DNA from: Pedobacter sp.
Lineage (GTDB): Bacteria > Bacteroidota > Bacteroidia > Sphingobacteriales > Sphingobacteriaceae
DNA length: 64,000 bases
Assembly (NCBI RefSeq): GCF_031119335.1
Contig: NZ_JAVHXT010000016.1
Coordinates: forward strand, 10,639 to 74,638
Direction of reading: 5' to 3'
The first letter of the stretch is position 1. Every line of letters begins with the position of its first letter. Shown piece after piece: positions 52,230 to 60,477 of the stretch. A program made the translations under genes and the position numbers. Below the pieces are notes generated by a model. It was not told the origin of the DNA. It ran no database searches and saw nothing but the letters and a program-made list of their open reading frames with translations.

Positions 52230-52583
52230 ATGAAAAAATTAAGCATATTCCTATTATTTGCAACATTTGTATTTATAACCAACGCACAAGAAACTCCAAC
52301 CAAAGCAACTAAAATCGAGAAAAAGCAGGTAGAAATTGCTTGTGGCGAATGTATGTTTAAAATGGATGGTAAAGGCTGCGATTTAGCTGTTAAAATTGAC
52401 GGAAAGCCTTATTTCGTAGATGGCAGAGGTATCAATGATTTTGGCGATGCCCATGCAGACGATGGTTTTTGCAACGCTATTAGAAAGGCAACCGTAACTG
52501 GTGAGATAGTTGAAGGAAGGTTTAAAGCGAAATCAATCCAGCTTGCAGACACCAAGAAAACCAAAAAACCGAAGTCTAAATAA
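52230..52583 (+). CDS. Small secreted cysteine-rich protein (DUF6370-like)
   Basis: A 117-residue protein with a signal peptide ending NAQ. Four cysteines appear: ACGECMFKMDGKGCD and DDGFCNAIR. The pattern with YFVDGRGINDFGDAHADDGFC matches a Bacteroidota family I recall as DUF6370. Cys pairs could bind a metal or form disulfides. It follows the metal efflux pump by about 390 bases of repeat DNA, so a metal link is only suggestive. The C-terminus is lysine-rich. Confidence 0.65.
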   Translation: MKKLSIFLLFATFVFITNAQETPTKATKIEKKQVEIACGECMFKMDGKGCDLAVKIDGKPYFVDGRGINDFGDAHADDGFCNAIRKATVTGEIVEGRFKAKSIQLADTKKTKKPKSK

Positions 52584-52589
52584 TTTAAA

Positions 52590-52856
52590 GCCACAGATGC
52601 ACAGATTTATTTAAAATTATATACTCAAAGTCTCTTGTGCATTTATTAGATTTAGCCACAGATACACAAATGAAATACAGATTTAAAACATACAAAAACT
52701 GAACTTTTGAACTAAAAACCTTTATTGAGCGACAATATTTTTGCTTCAATTTTATTTTAAAAAAAAATCTGTGCATCTGTGGCTAAATGCACAACAGGTA
52801 CTCAAAATATAATATAAATCTCAAATCAATTTATTTTTATCTGTGCATCCGTGGCT
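52590..52856. repeat. Four arms of the GCCACAGATGCACAGAT family
   Basis: Two forward arms (GCCACAGATGCACAGAT at 52590-52606; GCCACAGATACACAAAT at 52655-52671) and two reverse arms (52767-52783 and 52839-52856) form nested inverted repeats over about 270 bases between the DUF6370-like gene and pdxJ. The last arm ends just before the pdxJ promoter. Confidence 0.85.
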
Positions 52857-52862
52857 AAACCC

Positions 52863-52870
52863 TATCTTTG
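52863..52870 (+). promoter_or_regulatory. Predicted -7 promoter element of pdxJ
   Basis: TATCTTTG matches TAnnTTTG and ends four bases before the ATG at 52875, again a nearly leaderless transcript. Confidence 0.55.
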
Positions 52871-52874
52871 CCCC

Positions 52875-53591
52875 ATGACAAAGTTATCGGTTAACATCAA
52901 CAAGATTGCAACCCTACGCAACAGCAGAGGCGGCAATAATCCTGATTTGGTTAAAGTAGCGTTAGATTGCGAGAAATTTGGCGCAGAAGGCATTACGGTG
53001 CATCCGCGTCCAGATGAACGCCATATCCGTTACCAAGATACTTTTGATTTAAAAGCTGTAATTGCTACCGAATTTAACATAGAGGGCAATTGCCGTGAAC
53101 AAAAATTCGTGGATTTAGTATTGGCCAACAAACCTGCTCAAGTTACCTTGGTACCAGATGCCGAAGGTCAGATTACTTCTAACCACGGTTGGGATACCGT
53201 TAAACATCAAGATTACTTAAAAGAAATGGTGACTGTTTTCCAAAATGCGGGCATTCGTGTTTCTATTTTCGTTGACCCTGTGGTTGAGATGGTAGAAGCA
53301 GCCTTAACAACAGGAACGGACAGAATAGAACTTTATACCGAAGCTTACGCTCAACAATATTACAACAACAGAGAAAAAGCAATTGCGCCTTACTTGGCAG
53401 CAGCACATAAAGCAAATGAGCTGGGTATCGGCATCAATGCAGGTCACGATTTAGATTTGCACAACCTCAAATATTTCGCACAAACCATTCCCGGATTATT
53501 AGAAGTTTCTATCGGTCATGCCCTAATTAGCGATGCCCTTTATTTGGGCTTAGAGGAAACTATTAAACGTTATTTAGCACAACTCAGTTAA
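52875..53591 (+). CDS. pdxJ: Pyridoxine 5'-phosphate synthase
   Basis: About 238 residues, the normal PdxJ length. It condenses 1-deoxyxylulose 5-phosphate and 3-amino-2-oxopropyl phosphate to pyridoxine 5'-phosphate. The start region LSVNINKIATLRNSRGG, the active-site GITVHPRPDERHIR, VPDAEGQITSNHGWD, and the phosphate-binding GIGINAGHDLDLHNL and VSIGHALISDALYLG are all present. I chose ATG 52875 over 52851 because the earlier start falls in repeat DNA. It is followed by an EamA transporter gene. Confidence 0.95.
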   Translation: MTKLSVNINKIATLRNSRGGNNPDLVKVALDCEKFGAEGITVHPRPDERHIRYQDTFDLKAVIATEFNIEGNCREQKFVDLVLANKPAQVTLVPDAEGQITSNHGWDTVKHQDYLKEMVTVFQNAGIRVSIFVDPVVEMVEAALTTGTDRIELYTEAYAQQYYNNREKAIAPYLAAAHKANELGIGINAGHDLDLHNLKYFAQTIPGLLEVSIGHALISDALYLGLEETIKRYLAQLS

Positions 53592-53623
53592 CCGATTAAC
53601 CAAATAAACAGTTAACCACAACT

Positions 53624-54529
53624 ATGCTCAAAGGCATTATTCTCGTTCTATTTGGTGCCTGTAGCTTTGGCATTCTATCTACTTTCGTAAAACTGGCTTA
53701 TGCCGAAGGATATAGTTTAGGCGATGTTACAGGAACACAGGCTTTATTTGGTGCTATATTATTGTGGAGCGTTTATCTCATTCAGCGCCAAACACAAGCC
53801 AAAGATAAACCTAAACCAATCATCAAAACACATTGGGTTAAACTCATTTTGGCAGGTACTTTCACGGGTTTGGTGAGTTTAACCTATTATCAATGCGTAA
53901 AGTTAATTCCTGCCTCGGTGGCAATTATTCTTTTAATGCAGTTTGTATGGATCAGTGTACTACTGGAGTTTATTTTTTTCAAGAAAAAACCTAACTCCCT
54001 GCAGGTCTTTGCTATTATCATGATATTATTGGGAACCATTGCTGCTAGCGGTTATTTTGAACAATCTGCCGCCAAGCTAAACATCGTTGGCATTGGCTAT
54101 GGTTTGGTAGCGGCCTTGTGCTACGCTATTTTCCTAATGCTGAACGGCAATTTGGGCAACGAATATCCACCCTTACAAAAAAGCGCCTTAATGATAACCG
54201 GAGCTTGTATATTGATTTTTTTGGTACTTCCTCCTACTTTCTTGTTTAATGGAGCCTTAGGTGGTAGCTTGTTAAAATGGGGGTTAATTTTAGCAGTTTT
54301 CGGAACGGTAATTCCACCTTTGTGTTTTGCTTCTGGTATTCCTAAAATCGGTTTAACGCTAAGTTCTATTCTAAGTTCTGCAGAACTACCTGTTGCTGTG
54401 AGCATGTCGGCATTGGTTTTGCATGAAGAAGTTAGCCTAATTAGATGGATTGGCGTGGTGATTATTTTATCATCAATGATCCTTCCAAATTTGGAAAATT
54501 TAAAGAAAGCGAATAGCTTTAGAAAATAA
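53624..54529 (+). CDS. EamA/DMT-family membrane transporter
   Basis: A 301-residue membrane protein with ten helices in two EamA repeats. KLIPASVAIILLMQFVWISVLLEFIFF and LTLSSILSSAELPVAVSMSALVLHEEVSLIRWIGVVIILSSMI are the characteristic repeat ends. The substrate is unknown. It follows pdxJ by 32 bases and may be cotranscribed. The same pairing of an EamA gene with a vitamin gene occurs at ribD. Confidence 0.85.
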   Translation: MLKGIILVLFGACSFGILSTFVKLAYAEGYSLGDVTGTQALFGAILLWSVYLIQRQTQAKDKPKPIIKTHWVKLILAGTFTGLVSLTYYQCVKLIPASVAIILLMQFVWISVLLEFIFFKKKPNSLQVFAIIMILLGTIAASGYFEQSAAKLNIVGIGYGLVAALCYAIFLMLNGNLGNEYPPLQKSALMITGACILIFLVLPPTFLFNGALGGSLLKWGLILAVFGTVIPPLCFASGIPKIGLTLSSILSSAELPVAVSMSALVLHEEVSLIRWIGVVIILSSMILPNLENLKKANSFRK

Positions 54530-54530
54530 A

Positions 54531-54641
54531 CGGCCTCCCCTAACCCCTCCAAAGGAGAGGAATGAGCATATCGCATAGGCATCAAGTGTCTCCCTTTGGA
54601 GGGAGAACCGAAGCTCTACGAAGTAAATTGAAGAGGGAGGA
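54531..54641. repeat. CCCTCC-type hairpin repeat
   Basis: CCCTCCAAAGGAGAGG and CTCCCTTTGGAGGGAG are hairpins, with GAAGAGGGAGG at the end. The centre (GCATATCGCATAGGCATC) matches the centre of the copy at 63081-63166. Confidence 0.75.
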
Positions 54642-54663
54642 AAATTAAATTGAAATCGACATC

Positions 54664-55221
54664 ATGAAAAAAATAATATTAATCGTCCTAATAACCACTA
54701 TCCTTTTTGCCTGCAAAAACAACTCCACCATCAATACAGACGAAGCTGGCAAGGTAATTATCACTTACCTAAAAGGAAACCCCGAATACAAAACCACCAG
54801 ATTTGATTTTGGAGAGCTGAAATTCAATACCGAAAAAGAATATGCAGAGTTGGAAAATTATCGCAAATTGGCTAATGAAGGCTATATAACTTTAACCTTA
54901 TTGAGTTCAAAAAAGAAATTCCTTTCTAAAGACAGCAGTTACGTTTATAGTGCTAAACTTACCCAGAAAGCCAGCGAATTTGTACTCAAACAAGATGCAG
55001 ATAAAGCCACAGTAAAAGCTGTCACCTATGAGCTAACTGAGGAAAAACCTGTAGATTTCTCCAAAGTAAATGATGCAACTGCTAAAGTAACGGTATCGCT
55101 TAAAAAAGTAAATACTCCTTTTGCTCCTTTTCAAAGCAAACCAGAAGAGAACAGCGAATTCTTAACCAAAACTTATCGCTTAAAATATGATAAGGAAGAA
55201 GGTTGGAAAGTGAGGAAATAG
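54664..55221 (+). CDS. Lipoprotein of unknown function
   Basis: A 185-residue lipoprotein (lipobox FACK). The mature part has a beta-alpha pattern (KVIITYLKGNPEYKTTRFDFG; YVYSAKLTQKASEFVLKQDADKATVKAVTYELTEEKPVDF) that I do not recognise. It stands alone between repeats. No domain or partner can be named. Confidence 0.65.
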   Translation: MKKIILIVLITTILFACKNNSTINTDEAGKVIITYLKGNPEYKTTRFDFGELKFNTEKEYAELENYRKLANEGYITLTLLSSKKKFLSKDSSYVYSAKLTQKASEFVLKQDADKATVKAVTYELTEEKPVDFSKVNDATAKVTVSLKKVNTPFAPFQSKPEENSEFLTKTYRLKYDKEEGWKVRK

Positions 55222-55316
55222 ATTGAAGACCAAAGACTGAAGATTAAAGGCGAAGGACTAAAGGTTAAAGACTAAAGATTAAGGCTTAAGACTAAATATA
55301 AAAGACTAAAAACCAA
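55222..55316. repeat. Imperfect heptamer tract (AAAGACT-like)
   Basis: About a dozen imperfect copies of AAAGACT, AAAGATT and related seven-base units follow the lipoprotein stop. The same type of tract is at 795-832. Confidence 0.65.
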
Positions 55317-55333
55317 AAAATTAAAACGTTAGT

Positions 55334-55372
55334 CGTCATTTCGATTTGAAGCGCAGCGAAATAGAGAAATCT
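55334..55372. repeat. CGTCATTTCGA...GAGAAATCT family copy
   Basis: Single plus-oriented unit with GAAGCGCAGCGAA in the middle. Confidence 0.75.
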
Positions 55373-55494
55373 TTCTCATAAATTATTGTTATCTATGAAC
55401 TTCAATTGATGTGAGCACTAAGAAACTTTATTCAAACCTGTCTGATGGTTTTTGACGTTATCACTAATAAATAAATAAAAAAACAACAACTGAT

Positions 55495-55827
55495 TTGAGC
55501 TCTCAACATCTTAGAAATATTAAAATTCTACATACGGCAATATGGATATTTTATAACATCCTAATTGTTTATATATTCTATGCCGTTATTACTAACCATT
55601 TAGATTTTTGGTTCTGGGCAGCTTGGGGATTTATCTTATTAGAGGGATTGATTTTAGTAATTTTTAAATGGACCTGCCCATTAACTTTACTTGCTCGTAA
55701 ATACAGTTCCTCTGAAAAAGACAATTTTGACATCTATTTACCAAATTGGTTAGCTAAACATACAAAAACAATTTATACAGGTTTGTCAATCATTATCTTG
55801 GTGATGACCATTTTTCGTTTATTTTAA
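55495..55827 (+). CDS. Small membrane protein, DUF2784-like
   Basis: A 110-residue protein with three or four hydrophobic segments (HTAIWIFYNILIVYIFYAVI; FWAAWGFILLEGLILVIF; TIYTGLSIIILVMTIFRLF). The motif KWTCPLTLLARKY, then NFDIYLPNWLA, resembles DUF2784-type proteins. The start is TTG at 55495; no ATG is available. The function is unknown. Confidence 0.6.
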   Translation: MSSQHLRNIKILHTAIWIFYNILIVYIFYAVITNHLDFWFWAAWGFILLEGLILVIFKWTCPLTLLARKYSSSEKDNFDIYLPNWLAKHTKTIYTGLSIIILVMTIFRLF

Positions 55828-56043
55828 AAAACGTTAATTCTTAAAACATATATTAAACCCTGCTCTTCAGAGTTTGCAACTTCCAAAGCATATAATAAGT
55901 TTTTTATTTCTGAATAAAATGGAATTAAAAATTCCTCAATAAGTAGTTTGATATTATAGATTTCGAACAGCATATTACAACATTAAACCTAAATACTGTA
56001 ACATTTCAAGCTTGTTTGTATCTCAATTAGACAAACAAACTAC

Positions 56044-56796
56044 ATGGATAAATTACTACTATTTGATATTAAATTCTATAAATCAGCATTTAACGATTTC
56101 TTTCAATTCCTATTTCATCCATCTTTAAATTTATCAAAAATCGAAAAAAGTGTAACACAGAAAATCCTAATTTCGGTTATACTTTTTATTTTAAAAATAA
56201 GCTTTTCCGTTGCCATAGCAAGTATCATTGGTGCTTTTTATGAACCTAAAAATCTTACTGATGCTTCGATGTCGTCTCGTTTTACTCCGTTAATATATCT
56301 ACTAGTAGGCGGACTACTACTTCCTCTATTTGAAGAAGTGTTATTCAGACTTTCCTTGATATTTAACCCCATATACCTAAGCTTTAGTTCTGCCGCCGCT
56401 ACTTATTATTTGATTACAAAATTGGTGTTCCATGTTAAACTTAGTGAATATGACGACACATTTTTCGTTAGATTAGGTATTGCATTGTTAATGGGTGGCT
56501 TGATATATTTTCTAGTTAGGAAAAACACTATTAAATCATATCTAACCAAGTTTTGGATACGAAATTTTAAGATGATATATTACACTTCATGCGTCTTGTT
56601 CGCTTGGTTGCATATATTCAATTTCGAACTTAATTTAACCAATCTGTTACTACTTCCAGTTTTGACCTTGCCTCAGCTGTTTAGTGCAAGTGTGGCTGGT
56701 TATACGAGGGTTAGATTTGGATTTCAATATCCTTTACTATTGCATGTGTTTACGAACTCTTCTTTGATAGGTCTAAGCATCCTCGTAGGAGAGTAG
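56044..56796 (+). CDS. CPBP-family intramembrane metalloprotease
   Basis: A 250-residue membrane protein. The CPBP/Abi motifs are present: LFEEVLFR (EExxxR) near residue 97, FAWLHIF (FxxxH) near residue 189, and LLLHVFTNS (HxxxN/B) near residue 234. These residues form the catalytic metal site of the type II CAAX protease fold. In bacteria such proteins can act in prenyl-protein cleavage, bacteriocin immunity or membrane stress; nothing nearby decides which. Confidence 0.8.
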   Translation: MDKLLLFDIKFYKSAFNDFFQFLFHPSLNLSKIEKSVTQKILISVILFILKISFSVAIASIIGAFYEPKNLTDASMSSRFTPLIYLLVGGLLLPLFEEVLFRLSLIFNPIYLSFSSAAATYYLITKLVFHVKLSEYDDTFFVRLGIALLMGGLIYFLVRKNTIKSYLTKFWIRNFKMIYYTSCVLFAWLHIFNFELNLTNLLLLPVLTLPQLFSASVAGYTRVRFGFQYPLLLHVFTNSSLIGLSILVGE

Positions 56797-57236
56797 CAAT
56801 TTCTAATTCAAATTGGCGACACAGGAGCTTGATGTGGCTATCTTAACATTTTAGCACAGCATTTTGTAAACTAAACCTGATAGTAACGGATCCCGATTTT
56901 AATCTTCTAATGACGTTTGTAATGATATGCTTTCCCTTTGCATAGGTTTCATCGGGAGAAGTGTATAGCAGGGCTATCGGGAGCTATGGAAAACAAAACC
57001 TGCTTTTCAAAAAACATTTATTATAATCCAAAGATTTCTCAACTACACTGCGCCCAGTTTAAAATCACCAAAGTTGAAATTCAAACGTTTGATATTAACC
57101 ACTAACCTACATCCCTCCTTTTACCTACAAAAACCATAGATTTTATCAGCTCTAAAATCACTTTTATTAAGGATTTGTTACGATAATATCTCCTTTAAAA
57201 TTCTTACCTTTGCGGCATTAAAAATGCTAGCATTCA
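56797..57236. other. Gene-free region upstream of gcvP
   Basis: No gene is supported. A CAGGGCTAT-type repeat remnant lies at about 56963-57005. TACCTTTG at 57205-57212 is a probable -7 element for gcvP, but no TTTG box is at the usual distance. I saw no clear glycine riboswitch pattern here. Confidence 0.45.
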
Positions 57237-60116
57237 ATGAGCTTAAACATCCATTACCAAGAGAATTTTAAAGACCGCCATATTGCGCCAAACGAGGCCG
57301 ATACTAAGGCAATGTTAGAAACTGTAGGTGTTAATTCTATCGACGAATTAATTGAACAAACAGTTCCGGCAACTATCAGGTTAAAGCAAGGTTTAAATTT
57401 GCCAGAAGCAAAATCTGAGGTTGATTATTTAACAACCTTAAAGCAAACTGCGTCTTTAAATAAGGTTTTCAAATCTTATATCGGACAAGGATATTATGAC
57501 AACATCACCCCTGGTGTAATTTTACGTAACGTATTCGAAAACCCAGGATGGTACACACAATATACGCCTTACCAAGCAGAAATTGCACAAGGTCGTTTAC
57601 AGGCTTTGTTAAATTTCCAAACCATGGTTATTGACCTAACGGGAATGGAGATTGCAAACGCTTCTCTATTAGACGAAGGTACGGCTGCTGCCGAGGCGAT
57701 GTTTATGCAATACAGCTTGCGTAAAAAAGAGCAGGGCAATAAGTACTTCGTTTCTGAAGCTATTTTCGCTCAAACTATCGATATTCTTAAAACAAGAGCC
57801 AATCCTTTCGGTATCGAATTGGTAATTGGCAACCACGAAACTTTTGAGCCTACGGCAGAGTTTTTCGGTGCTATTGTACAATATCCGGCAGGTAATGGCG
57901 AAGTTTACAACTATAGCAATTTAGCAAACGCTTTACACGCACAAAACGTAAAGTTAACCGTAATTGCAGATTTGTTAAGCTTAACGCTATTAACTCCTCC
58001 GGGAGAATGGGGTGCTGATGTAGTAGTTGGTACTACGCAACGTTTCGGTATTCCAATGGGATTTGGTGGTCCACACGCTGCATTTTTTGCTACGAAGGAT
58101 GAATACAAACGTTCAATTCCAGGTCGTATTATTGGTGTAACTATCGATAGCAACGAAAACTACGCTTTACGTATGGCTTTGCAAACTCGTGAGCAACACA
58201 TCCGTAGAGATAAAGCGACTTCAAATATTTGTACTGCACAGGCTCTGTTAGCTATTATGGCAGGTTTTTATGCTGCTTACCACGGCCCTAAAGGCTTAAA
58301 ATTAATTGCTGAGCGTACACACGGTTTAACGGTTTCATTAGCAGAATCGTTAAAAGCGGCAGGTTATAACGTAAGCAACAAAGCTTATTTTGATACTATT
58401 GAAGTTGAACTAGGCGATTTAAAAGGTGCCATCCATAAAGATTGTTTAGATAATAACATCAATTTAAACTATCAAGGTACTAAAGCAACCATCTCTTTAG
58501 ATGAAACTACCAACTTCGAAGACGTAAGTTTATTGGTTCGTATCTTCTCTAAAGTGAAAGCAATTGCTACAGACAGCGTAGTTGTGGTTAACAAAGTAAG
58601 CACTACTATTCCAGCTGAATTACAACGTACTTCTGCATATTTAACACACCCAGTATTCAACTCGCACCACTCAGAACATGAGATGTTGCGTTATATCAAA
58701 TCATTAGAAACTAAAGATTTATCACTTTGTCATTCAATGATTGCTTTAGGTTCATGTACCATGAAGTTAAACGCAACTACAGAAATGATACCAGTAACTT
58801 GGCCAGAGTTTAGCAAGATACATCCTTTTGCTCCTGCCGACCAAGTTCTAGGTTACTACACCGTATTTGATGAGTTGGATAAATGGTTAAGCGAAATCAC
58901 AGGCTTTGCTGCCATGAGTTTCCAACCAAACGCTGGTGCTCAAGGCGAGTATGCAGGTTTAATGGTCATTAGAGCTTACCACCAAGATCGTGGCGACCAC
59001 CATAGAAATATCGCTTTAATTCCTGCTTCGGCACACGGTACCAACCCTGCTTCTGCAGCAATGGCCGGAATGAAAATCGTTGTAGTTAAATCTACCGAGA
59101 AAGGTGAAATTGACGTAGAAGACCTGAAAGCAAAAGCAGCAGAACATGCAGCAAACCTTTCTTGCTTAATGGTAACCTACCCTTCTACCCACGGTGTATT
59201 CGAAGAGAGTATCATCGAAATCTGTAAAGTAATCCACGAAAACGGCGGACAGGTTTACATGGATGGTGCCAACATGAACGCACAAGTAGGCTTAACTAGC
59301 CCAGCTAATATCGGTGCCGATGTTTGTCACTTAAACTTACACAAAACTTTCTGTATTCCTCATGGTGGCGGTGGTCCTGGTATGGGTCCAATTGGTGTGG
59401 CAGCACACTTAGTGCCTTACTTACCTGGTCACGCTGTGGTAGATATCGAAAAAGGAAAATCTATCCCAGCAGTATCTTCTGCACCTTGGGGTTCAGCTAG
59501 TATTTTGTTAATTTCTCACGCTTACATCGCTATGATGGGTGCTGAAGGCTTAACTAATGCTACCAAATATGCCATCTTAAACGCCAACTACATGAAAGCT
59601 CGTTTAGAACAACATTTCCCTGTATTATATGCAGGTGCGAATGGTCGTTGTGCACACGAGATGATTTTAGATTGTCGTGGTTTCAAAAACTTCGGTATCG
59701 AGGTGGTTGATATCGCTAAACGTTTGATGGATTATGGTTTCCACGCTCCTACGGTTTCTTTCCCAGTTGCTGGAACCTTAATGGTTGAGCCAACTGAAAG
59801 TGAGCCTAAGCACGAGTTAGATCGTTTCTGCGATGCTTTAATTGCCATCAGAAATGAAATTAGCGAGGTTGAAACTGGTACTTTAGATAAAGTAGATAAT
59901 CCATTGAAAAATGCGCCACACACTGCTGCTGTAGTAACTGGAAATGAGTGGAACCACGGTTATAGCCGTCAAACTGCTGCTTTCCCATTACCTTATGTAG
60001 CTGCTTACAAATTCTGGCCCTCGGTGGGTAGAGTAAACGATAGTCACGGAGACCGCTCTTTGATTTGCGCTTGCCCTCCTTTAGAAAGCTATATGGAAGA
60101 AGAAGCAATGGCATAA
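57237..60116 (+). CDS. gcvP: Glycine dehydrogenase (decarboxylating), P protein
   Basis: A 959-residue single-chain P protein of the glycine cleavage system. It decarboxylates glycine with pyridoxal phosphate and passes the aminomethyl group to GcvH. The N-terminal half contains FKDRHIAPNEADTKAML and GQGYYDNITPGVILRN; the C-terminal half holds the PLP-lysine in LNLHKTFCIPHGGGGPGMGPIGV. The fused form (alpha plus beta) is the type found in E. coli. Neither gcvH nor gcvT is in the window, so the system is not one operon here. Confidence 0.97.
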   Translation: MSLNIHYQENFKDRHIAPNEADTKAMLETVGVNSIDELIEQTVPATIRLKQGLNLPEAKSEVDYLTTLKQTASLNKVFKSYIGQGYYDNITPGVILRNVFENPGWYTQYTPYQAEIAQGRLQALLNFQTMVIDLTGMEIANASLLDEGTAAAEAMFMQYSLRKKEQGNKYFVSEAIFAQTIDILKTRANPFGIELVIGNHETFEPTAEFFGAIVQYPAGNGEVYNYSNLANALHAQNVKLTVIADLLSLTLLTPPGEWGADVVVGTTQRFGIPMGFGGPHAAFFATKDEYKRSIPGRIIGVTIDSNENYALRMALQTREQHIRRDKATSNICTAQALLAIMAGFYAAYHGPKGLKLIAERTHGLTVSLAESLKAAGYNVSNKAYFDTIEVELGDLKGAIHKDCLDNNINLNYQGTKATISLDETTNFEDVSLLVRIFSKVKAIATDSVVVVNKVSTTIPAELQRTSAYLTHPVFNSHHSEHEMLRYIKSLETKDLSLCHSMIALGSCTMKLNATTEMIPVTWPEFSKIHPFAPADQVLGYYTVFDELDKWLSEITGFAAMSFQPNAGAQGEYAGLMVIRAYHQDRGDHHRNIALIPASAHGTNPASAAMAGMKIVVVKSTEKGEIDVEDLKAKAAEHAANLSCLMVTYPSTHGVFEESIIEICKVIHENGGQVYMDGANMNAQVGLTSPANIGADVCHLNLHKTFCIPHGGGGPGMGPIGVAAHLVPYLPGHAVVDIEKGKSIPAVSSAPWGSASILLISHAYIAMMGAEGLTNATKYAILNANYMKARLEQHFPVLYAGANGRCAHEMILDCRGFKNFGIEVVDIAKRLMDYGFHAPTVSFPVAGTLMVEPTESEPKHELDRFCDALIAIRNEISEVETGTLDKVDNPLKNAPHTAAVVTGNEWNHGYSRQTAAFPLPYVAAYKFWPSVGRVNDSHGDRSLICACPPLESYMEEEAMA

Positions 60117-60477
60117 CAATCACGCGTCATTGCGAGGAGGCACGACGTGGCAATCTATTTTGCCAAGCCTCTTACTTACAACACTCAATAGCTCGGACAA
60201 GCGTTCGGGCTATTTTTTTAACCTACCTTCCATCCTAAGTGCAGCGAAGGATCTATTATTTATTTGAAAAGCAAAGACACTATTTCATTTTAATGTTCGT
60301 CCTGCTGTCCGCTTTACTTCGGGCAAACACACAGGTTTGCCGCTACGTGTTCGCTTCCATCAGGTTTATTTAACTCAAACTTCTGCAAAAAACAAACACC
60401 TAACTTGGCGCAAAAAAAAGACTTCCAAAGTTTTCAAACTTCGGAAGTCTTAATTTGCTACGTTTAAAGCAAAGTAA
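60117..60477. other. Gene-free region with repeats and a terminator
   Basis: A CGTCATTTCGA-type copy lies at 60124-60156 and another fragment GTGCAGCGAAGGATCT near 60241-60255. A CAGGGCTAT/TCCGCTTTACTTCGG family fragment is at 60298-60372. No gene is seen. Confidence 0.6.
60418..60451 (-). terminator. Terminator of the metalloprotease gene
   Basis: AAGACTTCC with AAAGTTT pairs with AAACTT and GGAAGTCTT (one mismatch), with T-rich sequence following on the minus strand. It lies about 27 bases past the stop. Confidence 0.85.

Noticed and set aside
56797..57236. Glycine riboswitch before gcvP
   Set aside because: I found no paired aptamer pattern with the expected conserved GGA-type cores.
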